Source: Acanthosoma haemorrhoidale
Lineage: Eukaryota > Arthropoda > Insecta > Hemiptera > Acanthosomatidae
NCBI GenBank assembly: GCA_930367205.1
Contig: OV884009.1
Span: forward strand, 83,659,189 to 83,723,188
DNA length: 64,000 nucleotides
Reading direction: 5' to 3'
The notes below the pieces were generated by a model. That model worked only from the letters and a program-made list of their open reading frames with translations, was not told the origin of the DNA and did no database searches. A program made the translations under genes and the position numbers. This document shows positions 27,101 through 42,100 of the stretch, in pieces. Within the stretch, counting starts at the first letter, position 1; each line of letters starts with the position of its first letter.

Positions 27101-30100
27101 AAGGGTTTCTGTACTCAGAGTTCATTCATAGTCATGAATATATGCATTATGAATGAGTAGAAGAGTTTGCTAGGAGAAAAACTTAGGTTGATGAATGAGA
27201 GCTGTCAGGATATCGTCAAATTTATTAATGGACATCGTTTCTATACGCCATTTATGTATACTGCATCAGATCCTGATCAGAAGAAAAGAATGCAGGCAAT
27301 ACTTATTAACAATAGTTTGGTACAAAGCTATGTACAGTGCAGTGTGGGTAGCTAAAACCTAAAAAAATCTTTCATCAACCTTAGCTCCTCTCTTAACAAA
27401 CCTTTTCACTCATTTAAGGGTTTGTAGTTACATATATACTATGTAATACCTATGTATGTTATATTGGAAGAGTACTCACCGAGCACTTCCTGAGCAGCGT
27501 TGATCAGACTGTATGTGATGGAATCGTCGTAGATCTGCCGCACCAGGAACTTCCCTTCCATGTTCACATTGGCCTTTTTTCTGTCAACATAAAAAAAAAA
27601 AAATGATATGTTGGAGGATGCAAAAAGGTGTTGTGATTAAAACATGTGCATGGCTGATATCAGTCCATCTTCAGGCAACATTTCATGCTCGTTTATATTA
27701 TATATTACTGAATAATATGGACAGTGCAAAAATCCATGAAGAGGAATCTTTCACACGACAGGAGATCTATGGTGACAAATTTACTATTGTACAAGTATAT
27801 TGTGGAAGCCAAAATTTTTAAATGCTCCCCGATGATGGAATATCGGTCCGGAACGTAGCAACAAAGTATTAATTAATAAAACTTGGAAGGTTTTAAGGTG
27901 CATTTTTTAATCATAATATTAATGTTAATATTGTTGAGCGGTTGTACATCCCTTCATTCATACTATAAATTGTTTTCCAAAATCTCTTGCAAAAGAATTG
28001 GGGCTGTACTCGTATTCCTTAAGTAGACTAAATACATCTATCTTCATTAAGTACTATGCTGGAGAAACCTTAATATCCTTATTTGTTTTCTTGAATAATT
28101 CTTTATTGACGAATAATATCAAAGTAATAACTTCAACAATGTAGTGTATCAACAAGAAATAACTACAAAACAAGTATGTAGAATCACTCAATTAGGAGAT
28201 TCGATGGTCTTCCAAGTTACTCACTCTTCATTGATTTCATGTTTTTTTTAATGAATCATTGTTGTTAGGTAATTAATTAATTATGACACGATATAAATAA
28301 CCATGTGAATGGTTTGATTTTTAGCACCGTCAGGACATTGAATGGAACAAACATGAAAAATATTTCTTTTTTATAAAACACGGAATAAGTTAAATTGTAA
28401 ACGCGGTTTTAATGTGAAATTAGAGTTCAAAAATAAAAATTATAAATTATTAATCGGGGTGAAGACATAATTAATCTGATACCCTATTCAATATGATATA
28501 TATTTATTGTTTAATAACATGTAATTAATAATTAACAAAAAGTCATTAAAAGTGTCAGTGTAATCGTTTTCACAACCGTTACGAACCCCGTAATTGTCAT
28601 GGTTTATAAAAATTGATCTTGATGCTAAAAGGTGGATTAATGACGATAACGTTAACAGAAATTCAAAAATACTCCAACAATAAAGTTTTGTGAACAAACG
28701 ATAGAATTCTGAAAAGAGAAAGTCTTGGCTTATTTTAATGTTTTGTTTTTTTCAAACTGGTATTTTTAGCTATTTCTGTGATCTATGAGGTTCAATAGAT
28801 AAAATGGAGAATTTTACTCCATTGAAAATTAGTCTTTTAGCAATATTTTTGGAAATCAGGGGTCATTTTTTTTTATGTATCACTCAATCACTTAGACAAA
28901 AAATAGAAAAATTGGAAAGGCCACTGATTTCTTGCATTGTTGTAAACCAATAACAGGTAAAACAAGCACGTCACACTCTTATCTTTTCGTGTATTGAAAA
29001 AAGAAAAAAGCCGCCTTTAAGTGAGCTGGGGATTACATAAGACTTAAGATGGCGCAGCTACAATAGGGGCATTGAAAGGACGGGAAAGAAATGCTTACAA
29101 TTGTGGCAAGCCGGTATAAAGGAACGACCGTATCTGATGGGTTATGCTTACGGTGCGCTCGGATCATGGATTAAAGGAAAATCCACTTTCACTACATCAA
29201 TGACCTATATCCTTGACAAGAAAAAAAATACAATAACCAAATAATAAGCGCAGCTTTCTGCAAAAAAAATAAAATAAAAATAAAAACCGGTGTAAAACGG
29301 AGGAAGTGTGTTAAACAATTTTGGGAAAATATTAATTGACGACCTCTAAGGGAGAGACTCTCAATTAGAGCCGGAGAGAACCTATTCCGTCTACTCCATC
29401 ATTTCTATTTTTAGCTATTTCTCTGATCTATGTGGTTCAATAGATAAAATGGAGAATTTAAAAACGGTTGTGAAAACGATCACACTGACACTTTTAATGA
29501 CTTTTTGTTAATTATTAATTACTTGTTATTAAACAATAAATATACATCATATTGAATAGGGTATAAGATTAATTATGTCTTCACCCCGATTAATAAAATA
29601 TAAATAATCTTATCTGAAATTTTAAAGCTTCATTCCACAATAGCTCGAAATATAATGACAATTTTTCAGCGAGCCACACCAACTACGGCGTCAGCTTTCG
29701 GCCACCACTTTTCTTGAGGTGTTGTTACGCTTTGAATTTAATGTTTTTATGTTATGTAATGTAACTTTATTATGATGAAATTACAATCTGCCTTTACTTA
29801 ATAGGCAATAAATAATTGAGATAAGTGTTTTCATTCATACCATATTTACAATTCATCATTCGCTCGCACATTCATACAATATTTACAAACAGCCCAGGGG
29901 CCCCCCAAGTCCACATGGTTGTTGCCTCCCTCGCAAGCAAAAGAGGAAGCGGAGTATTGGGAAGTCCCCCACGCTCCCCCACCAGCCACGTCACCGGATA
30001 CGAGCCAGTGGAGGCTGACGAAGAGCGGGAGAGCCACATACGCTCAGGACATGATTGGAGAAACTGGCCATTGCCAGGACTCCCACTGTTGCGCATTTAT

Positions 30101-33100
30101 AGTAGGTCATGAGGCCACTTCCGTTTCAGTCTCCGAGGAGGATTATAGGGATGAGTGGAGCAGTGCAATGACTGTGCTACGGAATTAGGGTGGTTGGATA
30201 GGTCACTATGGAATTTCATGAATTTGGAAGGGATGAGTTCATATGTTTTTATGGGAAAAAAATTCAGAACCGTTTCTCTAACTGATGAGTAGCCTCAAGC
30301 ACCAGATCAAAAACTATTTCAGATTTCCTGATTTTTTTTTTTTAAATTCATAATCGATGTAAAAAAATAATGGCGTTGATACTGATCTATTGATGAATTA
30401 TATAGTTATTTGTGTAAATTAATTAAATAAACCAATAACATTGTGTTAGTTCACATTTTTTTTGTGTTTAAATCGTGAGTTTCAGAGCCCAAGATCAGAT
30501 GCGTTCATAACGAAAATTTTGATATGAATAATTTTTTACTTACTAAAATAAAAACAGAAATTAAAATCTCGCAAGTATATTAAAAGGGGCTACGGGGGAG
30601 TCTGCTTCTACAAGTTTTCAGGAAGTACACTGCTCTGTGGTAGGACGCTAGAGGCGCGGGCGGATTACTTTCCCATACACCACTCTTATTCAAAGGCAAA
30701 TTTAGTCACTGAGACTAACCATAGAAGCTTACCTTTAAGTGCTGCCTGGAAATAATACAACGTGTGTTAGTATATTTTGTTTGCATGTGCTGCAATGAAC
30801 GACAAACGAAATAAAAACCCACTCACAAATTCGAAGAGAAATTCTTGAACGTGTTCATCAAACAAAATACTTGTTTTAGCAGACTACCTACGTCTTTAGG
30901 CAGGATCAGTTCTCTATTTATGTGAGGTATTATTTTTATGATGAATCTGGAAAGGGCACCTTCAATTTGGAAAGACTTCAATTTCTCTCTTCTGTTGATG
31001 TCATTGACGTGACAGGAGAAGGGTTGGAAAATACAATAAACTACACATTACTTTCAAGGGGCAAGTATATGTTGGTGCTGCTACAATGTGGGATTCGTTC
31101 AAAGGAGTTCAAACCATCATTTCGGCAGAATATCCTAATGACATATACACTTAATGTTTAAATCTGTGTCTTAGCGATGATTGCCGAATTCCTCAAATGT
31201 TTTAGGGACACTTGGAAAAGCATGCGACGTCAATCTACTGAAAGAAGTAATAATCTTAAAGAATATAATGCCGAAATTCTGTGCGACAGCCCGGGTCGAA
31301 AGCCACAAAGGAATGGCTATTTTTTCAGTTGCCTTAATAGAGGCTTCTTCTGCCTTCGAAGAAATAATTTTTAGTGGAGCTAACGATTCTGGAAAAGCCA
31401 TTACACTTCACAATCCTATTCTAAATTTTGGATTACTAATTTCTTTAAACATATTAGAGAGGACTTTGGCGTTTATCTACAGACTTTCAGAATATCTACA
31501 ATCTTCAAATATAAATTTGGTGGTTCCCTTAGAACGGATAACCCATCCTCAAACCGAAAAGGTATTTCATCTAATTAAGTGTTGAATTTAGCGAACAACC
31601 TTAATGTTAAAATTTGTTTACCTAGGCGTCAAAAATACAGAGAAAATTATAAAGGAAAACTTTATTATTTATCACTGCAATTAACGATTTGGTGAATTCG
31701 CAGGGAAAATGTTTTTTAGAACAAAGGGCTGCATGTAAATACTGTACGAATAAGATCATTTATCACAATTACGTATTGCCAAATGAGGCAGATTGTAATT
31801 TTATCATATAAAATAATAAAATGAAATGGATATAATTCCTAGAAATGCAAAGATCAACATTTTAACAATCTGTTACCAGCTATCAATAAATATTAAGTGA
31901 CCGTGATACCACCATTGAATCAATGAATGCGAATTGAGGCAAATGACATGTACAAATTTGAAAAAAAAACCAACAATAAATAAAGTTACGTTAATTTTAG
32001 CAGTCCTTCCAGTGAGCACTTCTTCGGAACGAAGTTCCTCGACCCTCGAGAGGCTCAAACATACGTTAGCGGCAGTGCAGGAAAATAAAAACTAATTTGA
32101 ATGACTACATTACTTTATGATAGATTTAATGTCTATACATCGCAATGATTAATCATAACATTGCTTGTGTTACAACATTGATGATGTAAACGAATTTGTG
32201 ACAAAAAATAGAAACGTCGATTTTCAACTAAGTCAAAGATTTTATTATTATTTTAATAAAATGTTAGAACCTCTTGCAAATAAGCTTTACTCAGTAATAC
32301 CCGATGATTTATTAAAAATAATGCAACTACAGGGGCATAAGTCCGGCAAGAAATAAGAAACAAGTCGATATCGTTTATGTATATGTCTAGTCCAATGTAC
32401 GCCACTGCCCAAGATAGTTTAACGAATAATGTATTTGCGTCAAAAATACCGTTTAGTTTTTTTCACAATCATTTAATAAACTTTTTATGAAACACGGGCG
32501 CGGAGCCTCTGCCCTGAATTTGGGCAACTCTCCATTTTCTACCGTAAATATCGTCCTTAATTTCCCAAAATACAATTAAATTTCTAACTGATGAAAATAA
32601 ATGTCAGTTGCTATAAACAAAAATGCTTGATCTTATAAGGAAATGGTTACTTGACCTCTGGATTAACGAGTATAAAATGTCTTGGCCAAAAAGGTCGAAT
32701 TTATTATCAACTACATTTCAACCGAGAAACGTATAAGGGGAAACCTACGGAAGGGATGTAGAAAAGAGATCAAAGGAGGAGCCACAGGTCTGCGAGAATT
32801 TGATTGGACGCTCTAAAGGCAATCTCCAACTACATGGTCAATCACACGCACCACCGGACCCAACAACAAAATCATGAAAACAATAGGTAATTCCAAGATA
32901 AAGGCCTAGGTTGTTTGTTATTATTACCGAAGACTTTGTAAGGGTGTCCCAAAATTTACGCAAGATTTGAATTTGCCGCCATTTGTGCAGTAAAGTGCTG
33001 GCAACCCTAAAAAAAAAACAATTTGACAGCTGACAGTTTAGGGTTAGTAAAAATGGAGCGTTACACGATGGAACAACGTGGCTTTATTGTTGAACATTGT

Positions 33101-36100
33101 ATCAAAAATAATGAAAGTTTGGCGGCCGCAGTTCAAACATTTCATAGAAAATAAGGTCGAAATTGTGTTTAGACTTCATCAACTGTGAAGAGATTAATTG
33201 AAAAATTTAGGGAGACTGGATCAGTTGGAGGCACTAAACACACTGGTCATCCAAAAACAAGGTGTTTAACAAAAAAACCGTTTAAATTTTAATCTCGAAA
33301 TTGGATGATATTAATGTACCCAATATGTGGTTTTAACAAGATGGTGCCACATGCCATACAACCCATGAAACAATTCAAATACTGCATGAGACATTTCCAG
33401 GTCGTGTACTCTCTCGTTTCGGTGATCAGAAGTGGGCCCCTAGATCGTGTGATTTAACACCTTTAGATTTCTTTTTATGGGGTTATTTGAAGTCAAAGGT
33501 GTATGTCAACAAGCCCACATCCATCCGTGCATTAAAAGATGAAATTCAACGCTGCATCAACGAAATTAAACCACATTTATGCCAAATGGTCATGGGAAAT
33601 TTCGTCAAAAGAGTGCGAATGTGCTAGCAAAGTCGTGGAGGCCATTTGCCCGATTTGTTATTCCATAAATAACCCTTTCCTATTTACTTTATAATTCAAT
33701 AAAAAAATAACAACAAAAATACTAAAAATTGTGTTTTCTATTTAAATCAAATCTTGCGTTAATTCTGGGACACCCTTTTTATATATTTGTTTCTGATCAG
33801 AGTTGAGCTGCATCAATTATGGGTTCAATTTTATTAGTTTACTATGGGGCTCCACCGCAGGCTCGTTTGGCTCATCCACACCCGTGCCAGACCCAGTTTT
33901 ATGAATAGGAAAATATATAGAGATATAAAATTTCGGTCAAAATAAACTCCATGTGATGAAATTTCAGCTATTATTTCATCCAAAGATGGAAGCATAGAAT
34001 TTACGTAGACGTTTGTGTCTACCTAAACTCAGTTTCTGACATGGCTCTGTTTCTTTCCATAACTCCCCACATACTAATCCGCTGTTTTTTCCTCTGCTTT
34101 GGCCAAGCGGAAGAAGAGGTTGGAATTACAATCTTACTCATGAAAAATATTTAAAAAAAACATATAACGTACGGATACAAGTTAGCTATAGATGTGGGTA
34201 GTATAATATAACGTAAGACGGAAAGAAACTATTTTATATAATAGAAATATAAAACATAAAATGCATAGAAAGAGAGAAATAGTCCGAGGCCTAACGAGAG
34301 TTTCTTGATACACTTTTTAAAAGAACAAGAAAACCCCTAGTTACTCACTACTCCTAAAAATACTTCATTTTACAAATTAAAAATGAATAAAAACACTTTA
34401 TTATGGTACATTGTATTCTTAGAGAATAGCAAAAGTTGTACAACAATAACCATGTCTAGCTGACAACAAGAATATAGAACATAAAGTACTCTGATGTGGC
34501 TAGTTTATATTATAAACAATAATAGCCCAATGTACATATGTAGTGACATTAAATAATAAAATAAACCAATAGAAAAATATAAAAACAAAAAAAATATAAA
34601 TGAATAATGGTGAGTGACATTCGCTAACAATTGTAATTAGGAGCATTAGGGAAATATAGGAATTATTACCCTGGAGAAAGGGTGTGAATGGTTACTGGGG
34701 TTTATTATAATAGGGGATGAATAAAATTGAATAAAACATTAAAAAAATAAATATGCAGAGTAATAGTTGTAATGATGAATTATTAGATTAAAGGAAGATA
34801 AGCAACAGGTAAAGTCTTGCTTGGGGGAGATGTGGAGTGACGAATATTGATGGAAATTGAGTGCCACAGATAAGAAAATAAGGTTTTTGCGTTAAACCGT
34901 TACTTATTCAGCTATTCGAAAAAAAAAATATGTCCAGAATAAGAAGTTCAGGCTAGGTATTATAGGTATACGTGCTCATGGAATGACCATGAGTTCACAC
35001 TCGTTATCTCAGGATACGGGAAAACCGTCCGGATCCCAAAGGCGAGTGTGAAACGGAAAGAGACAGACTGGACTACTGGGGGAGACGCTACTGGGTACAT
35101 TTGGTAGGGCCCCAGAAGCCGTCATCTCCATGGAAGAGGTGCCTTCTAAGGATGTTATAGTTGAGCGGGCAGAAGCAAGGGATCTTCACTGGGAAGACTG
35201 TGGAGGCTGGCAGCGCAAAGGTAATAAATAAGAAAGTCATGGTTCGAGTAGAGCAGCAAGATCCAGTGCAGAGAGAGAGAGCGGTGTTCACTTCAAGTGT
35301 CTGAATTCCGACTCGATCAACAAATTTGGAATTTCTGTCGTTATCACAATAATGGTGTAACAGCAATTTATTTTTTAAATGTAGATCTTTATTTATATAT
35401 TTATTCTGTTTAAAATGAAATTACGGAAATTACGGGGGGGGGGGAGTGAACACAAAAGAATGGGGCTTGCTAACCACAAGTTAGCAATTCTTCATGTCCC
35501 CAATTTTTCCATTTGATTCAAATACAATAACGTCAAAATAATTTAAAAAGATGAAGTTTTAAAGCAAACAATAGTTTTTTGTTTGTTAAAAATGTGATTT
35601 TCAGTCAACAAGGTGGTTTAAAAATTAAAATTAAATATTTTAGTGATTAATAATACGAAATGCTGTTTTCACATTCATCCACCATGAAATAAAAAATCTG
35701 TTTTGTCTACAGAGCTGTTGAAAAACAGAGGGTGTTTTATTTCTTAATATACACACTCCACGCCTGCTCCTATGCATGATTATTAACGTTCTTAAGAACC
35801 TCATGCCAAGTCCTATTTCTTCACTTTCAATGTCATTTATTTTATTTAAATATCAATTTAAAAATTAATCAGTAAATATTTTGAAAAAATGACGAGGCTA
35901 TTTGGATAAACCTAATATTTATATATAGTTTATTATGTCTAATGTTCTAAAGTTTAATGCCCAAGAAATAACATTGAGCAAAAATGCGGTAAGGATTTTT
36001 TATTTTTTATTTCAATGTTAGTTCAAAGGGTGTCTAATTTAGTAGGCTGATGTCTCCTGATAAAAATGACGTAATGGTTACGGTAAATCTGAGATGGTTG

Positions 36101-39100
36101 AGGAACTTAGATGGGCTAATTATAAACGATTGCCTTACCCTAGCAGTAACCTTTAGTCGTGGGAACCAGTCGAGGTTTTCCAAACAAATAACATGCTTAC
36201 TAGTTTTTGCCACTTTGTTGAAAAATCTAGTTGCTACATACACGGCTAATCATAAGCAACCTCTAAAATTTATATTTTTATTACATTAATAAATGATAAA
36301 TAACTATTTTGCGAGATGACAAGGAAACCATTAAACTACATCTAGTCGATCCATGGATCAGATGCCTCGCTTTTAATTTTTATTAATTTTATTCTTCATT
36401 TTTGAGGACTTGTTTTTCTAACCTTAACGTAATTAATCGATTAATGACTGCTACTAGCTTTTTTTTCATCATTTATACTTCATTTATTTGTTAAACCATA
36501 TCGAAAATTATCATTTCAACAAATAAAAAAATTTAAAAAAGCTAAAGCATTGACTATTGAAAGATTAGCTCAATAGACATTAAATAGTTAATTAATTAAT
36601 AGTAAGTTAATTTCTATAGTTGGGTAGGTCAGATGAAGAATGGTGGATTGTGTTTTTGGTCCTTGATCTAACCTTAGATAAAAATATAATATAATATTGT
36701 TATAATTAATGGTTAGTTTTATTGATTGATTGATTAATGAAAACCATATAGGATCATAAATATCATTCTTTTTTATAAACCGTTCCACCTGAGTAACTAA
36801 TTAAACAATTTTTAATCATTAAATATTAACAATATTAAATCATATTAATTTTTTAAATCAGATGGTTAACTAATTAAACATCTGGTCTTTGAAAGGTAAG
36901 TTAACTAATTAAACGTTTGGAGCCATATGTGCTATATCCGCTTTCAACTGTATCTTCCATTTTGTTTAAATTTTGCTAAATTCAGATGAACTTTATAAAA
37001 ATGTATGTACTATCTTTTATGCGATTTCCTAATTGTTTCCCAAAAGCATCCCTTTACTTTGGTACATGGTTCAATAAGTGATTACACTGATTTATGAAAT
37101 GAACCAATGTTGCTGAAGATTACAGCCAAATAATTGTGAAATGGTACTGTTAAAATCTGTATAATGTTAAACCAAACTTGTTAAGTACAACCATGTTTAA
37201 GTTTGTCTAGGCCTTTTTGTTTTATCTATGTTTACATATAAACTACTATTTTTGCAGTACTCGCGTAAACGATTCAATTTGTTGTATATTTGAGTGCACT
37301 TACGATTGTATCCCTCCTGAAAGGGCAGTATTAACTTTATTTTGTCTATATTTTGAGCGCATCTAAGTCTCTATTACTCAATCTGGTTACTAATTAAGAT
37401 GAGGCATTGTGATGTACTAATCGGTGATATAGTGAAATTTTTGTTCTATTAGCGGTTTTCCAAAATTGAGTGTTGTCTGTTGTTCAACAGCAAGATTTAT
37501 AATTTTTTCTGCATCTGACTTTTTTTATTGATTAAATTTATATATTTTTTTTCTTTTCTGAGAAATAGGTTAGAATAACTTATTAATCTTTGATATTTTA
37601 AAACAGTTTTTCATTACAAATTTATGATTACAACATTCAGAATCAATCCAAGTTTTGTGTTTCATAGCACTCCAACATTCTATGTCGTAACTTTGACTGA
37701 GTCAAAATGTTGTATAAACTGTCGATATCTAGGTTACCATTATAGGTTTCATGTTGCATTACAATAGCAATGCCTTACAAGCAATTCTTTAAATAAGTTT
37801 TTCATTGATTCCAACATATTTTTAGAATAACCATTTCCCTCTAAATGGTCCTAAATTGGTAGTAAGATTTTGTCAACCACTACCCTGCCATTACAAAAGG
37901 TTACGAAAGAGAATCGAATGGTTTACAGACGTACATTGGTTCCGGTTTACATGACTGAACACATTGGTGACACGGACCGACACTTCTACATGACACATGC
38001 CTTCTGGTCACGAGTCACGAAGGACTTTCCATACGAACTGTCAGGTCACTTAGAACCGGCAATCTTCCGTGTCACAACTGACTTCCCTGCAGTACGGGAT
38101 TTCAAAAGGGATTCTAAGACTATTTGTCAAATTTTATAAAAACGCGCGTTTAGATAGAATTTAGAAAAACAATTCAAAACAATAACCAGAAAGCAGCATT
38201 AGCGAGATTACGAATTTCCACTACGCTGTTTATTGATTTTAAATTTTTACTCATTGATTCAACGACTGTAAAAGGTATTTTAGAAAGCTTCAAGAAAATA
38301 ACTTTATTACTTTAAATGGCCAACTTATCGAGCAGACAGTTTAGAAGCTATATTCTTTCTCGCCAAGCAGAATTAATAAACTAACATTAAAACCAGTTGA
38401 TAATCGGATAATTTATTTTTCATACTAAATATGAATGAAATCGTTTAATACTAATTGTTTTACGTCAGTGAATGAACTATTTTTCTTTTTTTTATTGTGT
38501 TTGAATGACTTTAAACAACATCGAGTGATACTTATCGGACTCCCTGTGATTTTCATAAATGCTTATTAAATGTTGTGAAAAAAATTCCCGGTCTTTCAGT
38601 CCAAAAAGTCTGTATTTATTGAACCGTTTTGGTCAATGTAAATTCCATTTTAAACAAAACAAAAAACCTGAAATACTGATATAAGAAACATATTTAAAAA
38701 CACAATTTCAATTGATGGCAATCAAAACTTCATTATTTGGAATTTCATTAAAATTATTTTGTCTTTTATGTGTCCTTACCCAAGGATAATATCATAACTT
38801 TAAATCTGGAATAGCTTCTGAGCTGGACTCTTTTGTTTATGAAACTTTTTTTTTACTCCCGTTATTGTGTTTCAACGAGAACTAACTGATTGATTGTACT
38901 TCAACTCAACTAATTAGCATATTATCACAGATTGCATCATTTTTGCGTCTACTGTCATAGAATATTCATATGTAGACTAACATACCAAAGACGAGCCCCT
39001 CACCACCTTCCTTCCTACAGCCTCTTATAAAATTCTCTCCCTTAGGGCTCGGTAATAAAAACAGAACAAATCAAGGTAGCCCACCAAGGCAACAGTTCGT

Positions 39101-42100
39101 TCTACACGACCCTGGTTCATTAGATTAAGTAAGTAAAAATGGTGTGAACACCACTAAATAAAAACTGGATGAAACCATCAGTGCCTCCAATACCGAATTG
39201 ATAGTGATCCAAAGTGGAAAGAAGTCCGCCTAAAAAAAATTTTCCTGACTCACTCGGCGCAATGAAGAAAGGATTGAAAAAATATCCCATGATCCAAGAC
39301 CTATACGATTTTTAAAAAAACACTTTATTGGAGGAAGTAATTTACCATAACTTATACTTGATCGAGCTGGCCAAGAAGCTAATTCTGACTCACAAAACCA
39401 CTAATACCGAAGAAGCAAAAAGCCTGTACACATATGCCTTCTTCATAACCTCGACAGACCAACTTGCGAGGAGTGCGATAATGCTCCGTCAACCGCTCGT
39501 AACATCATCGCTGAGTGTTTTAAATCCCAAGCCCCTCAACAGACCCGGACCGGAACGATCAGAAGTAATCAATCCAGAGAAATTCCATTGAAGCGTGCTG
39601 CACTAAAAAAAAAAACCTGGACATGTTATATTCAGTGCGGGGTTAGCAGATGAGATACACTAACCTCGTGTAGCGAACAGCAATGATTGCATTTCATGTC
39701 GATTGGCAGTTTTACTCACCCCTATATAAACTCACCCCTATCTCATTTATTGAGTTTCTGTCAATAGCAGAAATCCGATTTCCTACAGTTTGCCACTTCC
39801 AATGGGCATCCGGACATTCGATAACATGTAGCTGTCATATATCCAAAACATCACACCATAAAATCACTGGTGAAAATCTCTAAGAAATAATTTCATCCAT
39901 TATTTTCTGAAGTAGTGCCAAATTTGACACAAATGTATCTCATTGTGTTAGTAATAAACATGTACAGATACTACAGTGCAGATATTGTATTTTAAAGTTC
40001 CATGAGTGAAGAAAATACAAGCAATATAATCGATATGAAGAATATTTTCATTTGATTTGCTTATTATGGGGCTGCTTGGGTGTATGAGCCCAACTAAACA
40101 ATCCGTTTATGCAGACATTAATTAATTAATCATGATGTACAAGCAGTTTAGTCCAGTCACATATAATGTGTATCATTATACTATTTTATTCATTATATAA
40201 TTTTTATAAAATAACAAAACCTGTATATAATGTAGCGATGGTACAGGAAATACAAAAATAATTTGTAAATAGATTCGCCTGAGGATCTATAATTATCTTT
40301 AAATTCAAAGGAGCTATGAAAGAAAACAATACAAGCAAGTTTTAAATTTTCAAATTAAGAACATTATAATAAATTAAAAATGTCTAAATCATTTTAAGTT
40401 ATACAGTTAACGTTGATTTTTGTACAACAATCTGATTGTTTGCGACTTGTATGCATACTATGAAGAGGGAGGGGTTTGTGTTCAGCTAAGTCTTTGAAAT
40501 GTTCCTTTTTTTTTTAGACGAGAGACCGAATTAACTCAAATCTGTAGATAGTTATAAATAATCCTACAAGTTAGAAGATATGATCTCCACTCTAAAGTTG
40601 ACAAGGTAATTGGACGGGGAGTTAACCTGGGTATGTGTTAGAGAAACACCTCGTAATTTTGAGCAGTGGGCCATGTAAAATAACCCAGCAAATGTCATCA
40701 AATAACTCCACAGTTTTATATATAGCCCATGTACAATTCACAGCCTGAATGTTCAATAGTTGTACAAATTTTGATTAACAGTAAACCATAATCCCATTAG
40801 TAAATTAGCATCCATAGGGAGTCACTTAACCTTCTCAGAACTACCACCATTTATTAGGTCTGGCTACCTTAATAAACTTTGCACTAAACGAATTCTCTAT
40901 GAGCTGGTTACAGACACAATAAAATTGAATACCTCCCTCCCCTTTTCTCTATTGATTGGTTCTATCTTGTTAGTTCGAAGGGGTTCTCCTGAGTGGCTTT
41001 TCAGATTGCTACAACATCATCGAACTCAATTTATTTCTGGTTATATTGCTAATTATCAACGAACAGCGCTGCCTATCTCATTCGTTCGACAAGTTAATAT
41101 TTTTGGAGGAAGCGCAGTTATTTATGAGTGGCGGGTTATAACACTGAGTATTTAATGAAGGTTTCTGGTTAGCCATGGTTTACAATAAATTTAGCGGTGC
41201 CATGACATTTTTTTATTTACTTCGAGAATACAGGGTATAGGAGATACTGTTACTAAAATTAAGTAAGATTACACACCATCACTACTAATAGTAATTATAC
41301 AGTACTCGTAGAGTTTTTGTAATTGTCATTTCAGAGTCAGAAGGAAGATTTTCTTTATACAGACGTGGAGCAATTGTCTACCGTCTGGCTGAATGGAAAT
41401 ATGTTCTATGTTAGAAAATTATTCAATCAACCGGATCACGATGATCTGTCTTAGCTTTTCTCTAACTATTTGTCATGCTTCAGTCACATCTCATTAACTA
41501 TTCGTGGTTTTCATCACTGCCCCCCCCCCCATGATTTTGCCCCGTGCCTCAAGAACTTCGAAGATATTTTTACAAAGTTCGGAAAGCAAAATATTTAAAT
41601 CCTTAGATATTGCTAGTTTTGTATGATTTTTCTTTTTTTGTCATTTCGTCAGCTAACTATAACATTTCTAATATATGTTTTAAGTTTAATAATTTGTTAA
41701 CAAACAAAGTGTTTGTAATAAAAAATTGATTTTTTTCTGGAAATAGTGTGGTCGTTCAATTGATATTTGAAAGTTTAACAAAACTACTTCGCATCACTTT
41801 GTCGCATGCACTTCCACAGCTGTAGTTCAGAGCAGTTTTTCAGCATAGGAACTAAAATATTTACCATTAAAGTGAGTGCCATTGGACATTTGTCATTGCT
41901 AAAGGGTTCTCTAACAATGGCAGTGAATAGTATCATCGTGTAGGCAGATTTCTTTCTCGGCTCCCGCCGGACCAGGCTGACACAATGGGAGGAGTGGGGG
42001 GGATTAGGATGGTTTGATATCGGAGCTTGTCAGTCGAGAGCGTTAACCCTCGGAATTAGTCTCTGCTTGTGTGTTCTTACCTGCTGGACCCGAAGAACTT

